Assembly (NCBI GenBank): GCA_029224185.1
Contig: CM055190.1
Coordinates: forward strand, 19,847,015-19,911,014
DNA from: Karalla daura
Lineage: Eukaryota; Chordata; Actinopteri; Chaetodontiformes; Leiognathidae
Length of the DNA: 64,000 bases
Direction of reading: 5' to 3'
Below the pieces are notes generated by a model, which saw nothing but the letters and a program-made list of their open reading frames with translations, did not search any database and was not told where the DNA came from. Shown here one piece after another: positions 24,649 to 35,106 of the stretch; the stretch's first letter is position 1, and every line of letters begins with the position of its first letter. Both the position numbers and the translations under genes were made by a program.

Positions 24649-24675
24649 TGTGTGTATGTGTGTGTATGTGTGTGT
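24649..24675 (+). repeat. TG-rich repeat before the candidate alternative last exon
   Basis: Interrupted TGTGTATG units run into the C/T-rich stretch preceding the AG at 24698-24699. They form the upstream part of the putative 3' splice site. Confidence 0.8.
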
Positions 24676-24699
24676 CCTCCCCACCCTCTCTTGTTCTAG

Positions 24700-24779
24700 A
24701 GAATCAGCTGGAAGGCCTGAAGAAGTCATTACCTTTGGATGGAGCCATAATGGATTTTCGCTCCACTAAATCACCATGA
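24700..24779 (+). CDS. ntrk3: Candidate alternative last exon: kinase-less TrkC tail
   Basis: A pyrimidine-rich tract (TCCTCCCCACCCTCTCTTGT) and TCTAG precede an open frame that, joined to the phase-1 G of the transmembrane exon, encodes 26 residues beginning ENQLEGLKKS and ending FRSTKSP before TGA (24777-24779). A canonical AATAAA lies 47 bases later. The product would be a membrane receptor with the full ectodomain and transmembrane helix but no NPQY site or kinase, like TrkB.T1 of NTRK2, which branches at the same codon. The tail is hydrophilic with no motif I recognise. A 25-codon frame can be open by chance, so the case rests on acceptor, phase, stop and poly(A) context together. A CAG at 24630-24632 could compete as acceptor. 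Confidence 0.45.
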
Positions 24780-24825
24780 GTCTTTTGGCTGTTGGAGTTT
24801 GATCACCGACCATTTCTGGGCATCC

Positions 24826-24831
24826 AATAAA
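24826..24831 (+). terminator. Poly(A) signal AATAAA of the candidate short isoform
   Basis: Canonical AATAAA, followed by a T-rich stretch (24836-24860) and a TG-rich stretch (about 24890-24917). This is the usual order of U-rich and GU-rich downstream elements around a cleavage site. Confidence 0.5.
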
Positions 24832-25062
24832 AACTGTTTTTATTTTTTTTTTCTTCTTTTATATGGCTGCGGTGTGTGCGAGAGCATATGTGTGGTTGTG
24901 TGTGTGTGTGTGAGTTGTGTTCAATTGATTTGCTGGCCATTCAAGGCCCACCGCCAGGTCTGTCCGCTGGCCGCCATGCATTTACAGCTCTTGCTGATAT
25001 ACTCCATCTCCATTTATGTGGTTGTAATTGTGGTTTTATGAAAGTTGGTTTGACCGTCTGCA

Positions 25063-25112
25063 TGTGTGTGTGTGTGTGTGTGTGTGCACCTCCCTCTGTG
25101 TGTGTGTGTGTA
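25063..25112 (+). repeat. (TG)n microsatellite, interrupted
   Basis: Two TG runs are separated by a short C-rich interruption. Confidence 0.9.
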
Positions 25113-26555
25113 TGCATGAAAATGGACTCATACTCTAGCTAACCTGTTGCTCTGATCAATATGTTGTCATCTTACCCCTGGGCTAAAACTTCTTGCCGTC
25201 TAAGCAGCGGGCTCATCTTTCACATTGTATTCACACCAGTGGGTTTTGAAGTGTCTCACACACAGTTTTTTGTCAGCAGGGAATCAATAATACTTCTTTT
25301 GAAAAAGACACTCAGCATGTTAGTAATAAGTATTATGCTCCCCTGTCATCTTTTCTTATGTTCTGACTGAAAATTACCCCACCCCTGCTGCTGTAAGTGC
25401 AACCAGAGCAAAACAAAATGTATATCATCTTGTCACCTTTCCTGTCCTCCACACCACACATTTTCTTTTATTTTGTGTTAAGGCCCATTAGGTTCACCAC
25501 GTACTGTAGTTTTAGAGGGCGCAGAAGACTTGACTTCTAAAACTGTGTGTGCCTGTAAAAAAAACATAAAACGTCACAAATCTACTCAGGACCAAAGTGG
25601 TGGCAAAATATCACTGGAATGATGCAAAACCAGACTGTCATAAACTCTGGCTGTATTGTAATTATCATGTGACATTCAGTACAGTAGCTGACTCTGATCT
25701 GGGTTTTGGAAACAAAACCATTATGAACTAATTCTACGGGTCCCAGAAGGGCCTGGAATCAATGCCACTCTGAGCTGCCTTCTGGGTATTTCTGGGGCTC
25801 CTCCACAATAGTTGTTGGCAGCTGCCATGTGTTTATATAAGGAGCAGATGATACAGCCTCTATTTCTGGCTATGTTTCAGAGCAGAGTTTAGACTGAAAA
25901 TATACAGTGAACAAACAAAGGCAGCGGTAGCACGTCAGGAGGAACTGACAACTGATGGAACAAACAGCATAGAGTGACATTCCGGTTTTGGGTGTAAAGA
26001 CGGCGATAGATATAATGACAGGTTCAAAGATGAGTATTTTGAAACTGAATATGTTTTGTATCAATTCCTTTAGCATGTTTTTCCAAGAATCTTTTTTTTC
26101 ACGCAGCCGAAAGTTATTAGGCTCTATAGCTCTCAAATGGTGGCACACAAGGGCTACGAATCAATGCTACTGATTTTTTTTTTAAATGAATAACACACTC
26201 CATATATCCTCATATTGTTTAGCAGATGGACTTTTCAAGGAGCAGCTTGAGACTGTGGCCACTGTTACTACCTCTGCAAAGAAGGCTGTGCAGGTTTTAC
26301 TAGTTAGTTTAATGCTGTTTGTCCACGGGTTTAGGCAAAAATTGCAGAGCAAATATATGTTAATAACATAAAAGTGTCACAAATAACAGGTTGTAGTATC
26401 ACGTGTCACATACTAGGGGAATTTTTATCATAGCTAGGTGCTGTGAATTCATCAGGTCTGGTTACAAGATGTATTAAAAACAAAGTCTGGCACAAAACAA
26501 CCTGTGAAAACCAAACTTTTACACTTGCAGTGAACATAAAATGGTGCAGAGGTGT

Positions 26556-26720
26556 AGTAGATGGGCTATGTTTCCATCAGAAAGAGCCACACTTGATATT
26601 AACCCTCATCTTTATGCTAAGCTAAGTGGTTGCTGGCAGCAGCTTCCCACACAGACATTAGACTGATATTGTTTCTCACATTTGATGCTAAACAAGGAAG
26701 TGTGCAGTGCAGTCAAGAGT
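26556..26720 (+). repeat. Diverged fish interspersed repeat
   Basis: The phrases CTTTATGCTAAGCTAAG, GGTTGCTGGC and CACAGACATTAGACTG occur in order. I recognise them as a very common teleost repeat, normally followed by TATCAATCTTCTCATCTAAC-like sequence. The copy is degraded and non-coding, and its boundaries are approximate. Confidence 0.6.
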
Positions 26721-27233
26721 GTTTCTCAAAATTAAATGCCAGATTGCAGTGTTTACTCCATGCCTCGTGTACCTGTACTTTCATGCCAGTGTTACAGTTG
26801 AATAAATCACACACAAAGTCTGTGGTTGAATCTGAAAGAAATTTGGCCCTTGGTCCTTAACCCTATTAATACTGGGAGCGTGAAAATGCTGACCGAAGCA
26901 AAAGACTGATTCATAAATGCTGAGACACCAAGACGCCAGGGTCAGAGGAAGCAGAGTTAGAGGGAGCAGGCAGGAGGTTACCTATAAGTCAAGGTGAGCA
27001 GACACCGTTAACACATTTAATCAAGCTTGGCCGTTTAGTTTACGCTGTTGCTCAGGAGTGCACAGGAGGGCGTCGCTCCCACTGATCAGTCGAGGGTGTT
27101 ATGAGAATCCAACCTGTGAAATTTTCTAGGCATCGGTAATTCTGCTCTCATTAGAATTCTGACTAAATCTAAAACAAACAGACATAAATAGATGTAATCA
27201 TAGCTGCCCACCAACCCTGATACACACTGACAA

Positions 27234-27234
<1 letters not shown>

Positions 27235-27265
<31 letters not shown>
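27235..27265 (+). repeat. (CA)15 microsatellite
   Basis: A pure CA repeat, with more CA-rich sequence continuing to about 27297. Confidence 0.95.
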
Positions 27266-27268
<3 letters not shown>

Positions 27269-27396
27269 ATTGCAAACAAACACACACTCACACATACAGC
27301 GTTACCCTGCAGCAGCCTGTGATCCAGGCATGCATGTCAGGGCAGCCTACCCTCATCTCCGCTACATTACCTGAACCAGGCCTGGGGATGATCAGT

Positions 27397-27397
<1 letters not shown>

Positions 27398-27438
<41 letters not shown>
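27398..27438 (+). repeat. (CA)20 microsatellite
   Basis: A pure CA repeat about 130 bases after the previous one. Confidence 0.95.
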
Positions 27439-27442
<4 letters not shown>

Positions 27443-28727
27443 GCATTAACTGCATCACCGCTTCAGTTGGCCTCCAGTGGCCAGAGTGGGCTCAGCTAGA
27501 CATGTTCACCACAGACAGAAGAGCAGACACCTTAAAAAGTAAATCTCTGCCAAAGTAATCTTTCAAAAACATGCAATTTCCCCAAATCTGGGTGTATTTA
27601 AAGAAATGCGAGGCTAGAAATTTTCATTCAATGGCCTTTGAGATGATGCTACTTGTTAGTCATGATTGTATCTAAAATGATTAATACGCTGTATGCCATC
27701 ACTTTTGTTCATTTAACTTTAAACTAATAAAGATACTAGATATAAACTGCCCAATGATAATGTATTTGTCATGGAAATAATTTACTGGTTATACTGGCTG
27801 ACACAAGAGGCACTGGTGATGATCAGTGATCTTAGAAAAGTCAGAGAAAAAAGATTAAAGCCACAGATGTGCTAAAACATTAACCCTTGTCATTCTTGAC
27901 ACATTGTTTAGACACATTTGGGGCTCCTTTAAAACTAGGGCACATGTGGTTTGAGTTGCCACATCTATTCAAGCACATTCTGTATCATTATTACTAATAT
28001 TTATTGAGGTTTGAAGCCAAGAACACAACACAATAGAAAATACTCTGTTTTGATAACAGGAACAACAGAAAGATCCAGATCCGGAAACTCTTTTCTTTCC
28101 TGCACAAATGGTGTTTACCCTTTGTTCAGGCGCTGCAGCACCAGCTTTCTTAATTGGATGTAGTTCATCCTTCCGAAGCCATGTGACAGACGCTTCCAAG
28201 AAGACAGCAACAGCTCGTGCTTCTTTCGCCCTCTAAGTGCTCCTTGTGCTGTCTGTTCCCGGAAAAGCAGGAAGGCTTTTGGAAGACCAGTTCACCTCCC
28301 ATCTATCCCCATCCATCTCGTCCTGTTGTCTTGTTGTTTCTTCAGCCCACAGAGCACCAGTACTTTAAGTGAAACCTGAATAGGATTCGAATCCCTCTTG
28401 CCACCTCTTAGCCATGGCATGATCTCACATGTCCTGGCTCAGTTCTTTCTTTTTTTCGCCATGCATGGAAAATGAAAACACAAAAAGGGGCATTTACTTA
28501 TTTATTTCACTTAAAGGTTGCCTGAGAGCTCGGGCTGGACGGCAGCTGTGCCGCTGACTGTCCCTGGATGGACACAGAGTGCAGGGTGGCCTCGGGCTGT
28601 TGCTGCGGACATGATGTTCCTGCCACAAATAGGATTTCTATTTTTTGTTTTATTTTGGACTCTGGACTGTCAGCACAGGACTGCTAATAGCTAAGTGCCT
28701 CTGTCCTCTCCGTGTGTGTCTCTGCAG

Positions 28728-28763
28728 AGGTGTTCACCGCCCTGCTGGGCCACACATTGTAAA
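28728..28763 (+). CDS. Weak candidate cassette exon with in-frame stop
   Basis: A 36-nt segment lies between a good acceptor (GTGTGTGTCTCTGCAG, with a branch-point-like GCTAAT about 40 bases upstream) and a GTAAGT donor. In the phase set by the transmembrane exon it reads EVFTALLGHTL then TAA. Inclusion would end the protein just inside the membrane with an 11-residue tail, the same length as the TrkB.T1 tail, or would trigger decay of the message as a poison exon. No AATAAA lies close downstream. Such short motif combinations arise by chance in introns, so this is only a candidate. Confidence 0.2.
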
Positions 28764-29980
28764 GTAAGTCCCAGTAAAAGGCCAGGCTTGCAGAGTGGTC
28801 TTGTTGAATGCACTTTGACTAGGTGTTTAGGAGCTTCTTCCCTTTTAAGTCTTTCACTATCAATAGTTCAGAAGGTTGTCCTCAGCCTTTTGAGCTTAAT
28901 AATAGCTTGATAAAACGTCTTTAAATTTTCAGGATGTGGCAGAATGGAGATGTAGGAGCTCAGGAAGAGACTCACTTTTCCACTGCAGGCTTTTCTGAAC
29001 TGCTGCTGCAGCTTGGCTCTGTCCCCAGAGGGAATCGTTGAATACCATGTTTGCTCCCATTTTTCAGTTATAGAAAGTTATGGGAGCTGGGGTGAGAGAG
29101 AGCATTTTGTTTCATGATAAATACAAATGCAGTTTACACCATGAACGCGGTAGAAGGCTGAAGTGTCTTTGTGAACAATAAGTCCATGGAAATGCATCAG
29201 GGACCACTTTTGTATTTCCATGTTTCAGTTAGTATTGACCATGAGAGAGATCCTCCACCGGTGCTCCATCCCATTCATTCTGCGCTTTATCCCGAACAGA
29301 GGGGGTAATAGACGTGAACGTGGTACGAATCTAACCATCTAAATGCATTTGTCCTGATGCTATTCATATCGAGTCTTTTTATGTGAGTGCAATGCTGAAA
29401 TGTTGGTTTGTTGTTGTTGAGTTCTCACCCTATTGGTAACTCCCTTCATGGTCACTCACTATCACAGTACAGTTGGCTATGTTTCCGCAGACAACCTGAG
29501 AGAGAAAAAGTCTTTTGAATTAATATTGACAGTAGGACATTTGTATAATTAGCTTTCAGCCTAAATTCCTGCGAGTGGCTTTGTGACACTTCCACACGGT
29601 CATCGACTCACACAGAGATTCACACAGCTCACTTTAGCAAGGCAAGAACATGCCTTTCGGCTTTTTCACGTACAACAATGATTAACTCATATACGTCTGC
29701 CCCAAATTCTCATTCTACCTCCTGAACATACAACGCATTCCCTGTCCTGGAGGACTATAGTAATTATTATTACACAAGTATTTTCTGCAATTTACATGAG
29801 GCCCTGAAATAGACTCATGTGGTGTGATGCTGATGAGTTTCTTCCAAGTTAATTAACATTTGGGGACTGAGGCTCAGCAGACATCCCTCTCAGAGTACTG
29901 TGAAGTCAGCTTGGACAGTGTCTACAACACAGGACTGATTGCTGACCACACAGGAGGTTTGTCAAAGCGGCAGTCACACT

Positions 29981-29999
29981 GTTGTTGTTGTTGTTGTTG
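29981..29999 (+). repeat. (TTG)6 triplet repeat
   Basis: A short pure GTT/TTG run in intron sequence. Confidence 0.9.
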
Positions 30000-30924
30000 C
30001 CATTAAGAGACATCTTGTTAAAGGGGATGTAGAGTGGTTGAATAGAGTTTTAGTCTATGTTCTCTGATGTTGACACAGAGGCTACTGGTTTATTCAGAAA
30101 TACCTCAGATGCAGTGTAATTGAAACCCTGTTGCAATCCTATACTTAGTGTGGGAATATTACAGTTAGTGTCTTTTGTGCAGCAGGCTCTACTCACAATG
30201 GCTGTCTTGCCTGCCTTGCCCACACACAGGGACGATCATGTGAGATCCGGTATTGCATGTTTGAGCCAGAATCAGGGGACAGGGGGAATCAGATACTGAG
30301 GAAAAATAAAAAAAATCCAAACAAATTCTCAATCTGGAGTTCTTCAGACTGGATAACTCCCTCTCCTGTTGCAGGCTGTGACTACAGAGACAGCATTGTC
30401 ACTGCGAGACTAGTCTCATAAACAGACTGAGTGAAGAGGTGTGGCTCCATCATAAACCTACTGCTTGTGCAGCTCAACATGTCAGCCCTTTGTTCCCACT
30501 CAGAAACCTTTGGCACGACTCCAGTTGGGATTTTGTACTTGTGTCGGGTGATGCTTTGCTTATTATACCACGAGAGAGCGTTCACTCCGAGTTGGGAAGG
30601 AGATTTTCGGGGTCTGAGATGATATTCCTTCCGAATCTAAGACTGAAAAGAAGAACCATGCTGTGAAGGTTTTTAGCCCCCACTCCCCACTGTAACCACT
30701 CGCTAATTCAGTGTGAATTTTAGCCACCGGCCCAGCAAACAGCTCGTATTATGTAACAGCCAAATGTAGGGTGCTGCATACTCACTCCTACGCTAGAGAG
30801 GATTGTGATCCTTTTATACTGACAGATACAAAGTACAAGCTGCCGCAACGAAATTAATTTCTTTGCTAGATCAGAGATGATGTGACAGTAGGTTTAAGAA
30901 AGACAGCATTAAACATATATTAAC

Positions 30925-30926
<2 letters not shown>

Positions 30927-30958
<32 letters not shown>
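30927..30958 (+). repeat. (TG)16 microsatellite
   Basis: A pure GT repeat in intron sequence. Confidence 0.95.
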
Positions 30959-30959
<1 letters not shown>

Positions 30960-31764
30960 ATGTATGATATTATTCCTGTACATACAGCAGTTAGAAATCT
31001 TGTAGTATTAGTTGTTCTCATACAGTATTTGGAATTTGCAGAAGACAGAAAAATCTATTATGATGGTTATGTGAGCTCAATCTGTATGCTCAAACCCTCA
31101 AGGTGTGTTAAGAAATGGGTTAATGAAGTATTAAAGGGATGAGAAAGAAGAGCTACTTTCTGTAGCATGGCATAATCTTAATTTCTGCCTGCTTTCCTCT
31201 GATTGTTCTTTTTTTAGTGAAATATTACATAGAACCACACAGTCAGGCCTCTAAAACACTCAACACAGTTTGGCAAGTAGGTCTTTCTTTTAAGGCTTCT
31301 ATATAAGATATTATTGGATATTAAGTGCAGTTATAGATGGACTGTAAAGGTCACAGTAGGCAACCCCTCCCCCCTCCCCAAAATCTCATTCAGGAGCCCA
31401 ATTTATAGCCTCAATTCATCACGATCAGACCGCCTTCCTCCTGTTAAATATAGCGCCGTCCTTCCATCAGCCGCACTTTCCATCTTGGCGTATTCCCACT
31501 GGCTCATGTTCCCATCAGCCTCTCCATAGTTTGCATTAACACACCTCGGGGAGCGGCAGACCACAGCCTCTGTGTTATAGATAGAGAGCGATCCTACATC
31601 TTTAATAAGGATGGATGAAGTTTCAGCTCTTGAGAGTAATTGTTGTGTAATCACAACTAGGGATTAATTATTCATAGAAGCATGCACAAACACACAGAGC
31701 ACATACAGCCCCATCACTACCTGCATCTCACCGTCTGTGTCTCTCTGCTCTCACCCTCTTCTCC

Positions 31765-31796
<32 letters not shown>

Positions 31797-31813
31797 TATG
31801 TGTGTGTGTGTGT
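31765..31813 (+). repeat. (TG)n microsatellite with TA interruptions
   Basis: A TG run interrupted twice by TATG, preceded by a C/T-rich stretch. Confidence 0.9.
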
Positions 31814-32614
31814 TTGCACATTTCTCACCATACGTCTCTCTATAATCTCATCTCCAACTCTCTGCCTCTCTCTTTCCACTCTAATGGAGTTAGTGAGCAC
31901 AGAGGATAAAACAATTAAAACAAAATTCATTTGAATGAATTAAAGAACAGGGAGCTGCAGCAGCTTCTGACGCTTCTGAGGGAAGACAAATTATCCTGCA
32001 TGGCTGCTTTAGTAGCATTTTGCAGTGGCCCTGTCCCACCTCATTAACCTGTGCATTAACCCACGGAAAAGCACTTTATACAGTGAAGGAGGACTGTCTG
32101 AGAAAGGAAACGGTTACTGCTCTCTCCATCTGACGGACCTGGTCAAGGAGCAGAGTGAACACCTAGGAGCACATTAAAGTTAGCTCTGCACATTTGTTGC
32201 AGTGAGCAGCGGCAGGAGATGCACAGGATTGGCAACGGGCTCACAAAAGACTTCAGAGGCTGTTAAAGAAATGCCAAGGCCATCTGTGATGCCGTGAGCG
32301 GGTGTGAAATGAAGCTGGAGAGTGTGTCACTCTGTGATGAGAGGTCGTTACTGGCCCCTCAAAGGCGGCAGATTATGTCAATTTTACAGGTCACAGTCTT
32401 TCGTGTCACGACATTATGTCTGTTTTCCGTTTTTTTGTTTTTTTTTTCTTACCCCCTTCACATTTGTGACACCAAAACTCTTGGTAATGAGTCCAGAGGA
32501 GTCTCAAGATCAAATGTGCATCAAGAACTGTGATCCTCAGGAATAGCAGCTAAACGACGGCGCCAGATGGCTCCAGGATGTTGCTTCCTGTGCTCGGAGT
32601 CGCTGCAGCAATCA

Positions 32615-32621
32615 CTCTCTC

Positions 32622-32676
<55 letters not shown>
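32615..32676 (+). repeat. (CT)n microsatellite
   Basis: About 30 CT units with small interruptions; a pure pyrimidine strand over most of its length. Confidence 0.95.
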
Positions 32677-33249
32677 GTGCCCTCCGGCAGATTGTCACTT
32701 CATGCCACAAGATGTGGCGTAATGACTGTATATACTCCGCAGGTTGCACATCTCGCTTGATCGAGAGGCACCGTTTTCGTCTAACTGGACGGGGCTGAGA
32801 TCCAGAGCCGTCCGGCACGTTGATGAAGTCTGTTCTTGTGCGCCACCCGCTGAGATGTTCATAAGCAAGACATAGAAACCATTCTCGGCTCACGCTGTTT
32901 TGTTGCTAAAGCATGACCTCTGACCTGTGGAGAGGAGCACAAGAAAACAGGATTTTGCAGCAGGGAGTCACAAATAGTTTCAGCAAGATGGCTTTACATT
33001 AAATAAGCTCAGCGGGCTGTGCTTGCATCACAGTAATGCATAAGGTAACACCAAAACGGTGAAATGCGATCAGTTTGACTAAACAGACCGGGGCAGTTGG
33101 AAGCCCATCAGATGCCTAAATGCCGTAGACTAGAGTGCAGGATTTACAACTAGGATTGTACCTGTTTTATGGTTCATGCTAAATATTATGAGGAGCAGTA
33201 AAAGCCGCATTAGCATTACAAGGCTAATGACTAATGCTGACTAATGGCT

Positions 33250-33400
33250 CAGTACCTCTGCCAAGGAAGTCACTCTCAGGTGCATTTGTGTGTTTTTATT
33301 AGTTAGCAAGATTAAGCAAAAACCACTTGACTGATTTTCATCAAATTTGGTAAAAGGTTGAACATTCAATTTCAGATCAACTCCAAACTATCAGTCAGGT
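33250..33400 (+). repeat. Diverged interspersed repeat (fish type)
   Basis: The order CCTCTGCCAAGGAAGT, TTAGTTAGCAAGATTAAGC and CTGATTTTCATCAAATTTGG matches a widespread fish repeat, in which GTTAGCAAGATAACTC and GGATTTTGATGAAATTTT are typical. It is non-coding, with approximate boundaries. Confidence 0.5.
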
Positions 33401-34780
33401 CTTGGTATTGTTTATTTTGCTATTCATTTGTGCTGTTTGCCAGTTGAATTAGCTAAAGTCATCGTGAAGTTAGAGTGGTGCCATTTGCACCAGGTTTGGG
33501 TTTATTTCTTCTAGCTCTTCCTCCTCATTCTGATCGAATCCACTCACAACATTTATGAGTGTTTCGGGTTAACTGTTTACATATGATCTAATCTGATTGA
33601 GTATTCAGGTGAGCTGACACATTCATTGAAACAGACCAGTAATGTAAGCAAAAATCACAACCAATTTTAATTTCCTTCAGTTTAAGAAAATATTTTAATG
33701 TTCATTCAGATTGAGCCAATTATGTTAGGTATATTTATTTTGTTACTGGAATATTTGGGTCCATGTAAAGCCACCTCATATGAAGTTTGCATTTCAATCT
33801 AGTTTGTCTGGATATTTTTTTAAAATCTTCTAACCTTTCTGGACTAATCAAGCTCTTCCTGTGCCCAGCTAATACACTACACTCATATTTCAATGCATTG
33901 CTAAGACTTTCTGTCAGTGTGGGTCACACAAATCTAATGAACACCCCCCAATATTACGCACTCCACATGCAACCATGTTTTTCTCATTAAAACAGAGATT
34001 GTTGAACTGGAACCTTGACCTCAGCTTCATTCACAGCATATTTTCTATTAAATAGACCCAGAGCATGAACTGCTTTTAATTTTTTTAGTTTTTTTTTGGT
34101 GCCATCTGAAAATCCAGTGACTGCTGTAATATTGTATTGTCACTACAATATTGTGTTTCAGCTGCTTGGCAAAGTGGCTTATTTCTGTGTTTGGGCTTCA
34201 TGGCAGCTGACTGGCACAGAGATAAACTGCATGTAGCCCAGGGGAGCGTGGTGATGATGAGCTAAACAAACAGGCTAACTGTGCTACACAGTGTCTGCTG
34301 AACGCAGCATGTTTCTATGGAGAGATGAGGAGGAACGATGAAGGCGAAATTACAGGAGGGGTGGGGGCAGAGCAAATGAAGAGAGCCGGCAGAGGTGTTC
34401 AGGGAGCTCTGACAGGCTGGCTCAGCTGTGTTTTAGTTAATGGGTGAACTGGGTACTCTGCTGACTCTCCTCTGCGCGTGCTGGGAAGAACATTTCACTG
34501 TAGTCGGTTCAATCCCTTTTACCCAGAGGCAGCTGAGTGTCTCTCAAACAAACCTCTCCGGCCCCGACAGATGTAACGTCAGCCACAGGTGAAGCAGCTA
34601 AAAATAGAATAATTAGAAATGTTAAATCCAAACTGAAATGGATGCACAGAATCTACCAGGACTTTATGGGAGCACAACATTGTGGAATTACACGTGCAGA
34701 AGTGTGCCCTTTTCTCGCATCCCGGCTAGATATATTCATCCAAACCCTGAGGTGTGTTGTAGTGAATCTCTGCAGGGAGC

Positions 34781-34807
34781 GGGTTGGGGTGGGGTGGGTG
34801 GGGGGGG
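34781..34807 (+). other. G-quadruplex motif
   Basis: Five runs of three or more G are separated by one or two T on the + strand, which is also the pre-mRNA strand. This satisfies the standard four-run G-quadruplex pattern with very short loops. Confidence 0.75.
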
Positions 34808-34955
34808 TGCTTGACTTACACCACCTCCAGGGAGTGAGCTCTGATTTAAGAGCGTCTTCATGTTGACCACAGCAATAAGCACTTTCTGGGTCATGTGAAA
34901 GCTGGCATCATTTAGATTTATACACCGAGCTCCTCCATGCTGTACACATCTGGAC

Positions 34956-34957
<2 letters not shown>

Positions 34958-35032
<75 letters not shown>
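34958..35032 (+). repeat. (CA)37 microsatellite
   Basis: 75 bases of uninterrupted CA, the longest pure repeat in the window. It is complementary to the TG run at 35072-35104. Confidence 0.98.
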
Positions 35033-35033
<1 letters not shown>

Positions 35034-35069
35034 TAGAATGTGGGGAACGTGTGCACAAAAAAAGAAATG

Positions 35070-35071
<2 letters not shown>

Positions 35072-35104
<33 letters not shown>
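35072..35104 (+). repeat. (TG)16 microsatellite facing the CA repeat
   Basis: A pure TG run 39 bases after the (CA)37 block, in inverted relation to it. Confidence 0.97.
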
Positions 35105-35106
<2 letters not shown>

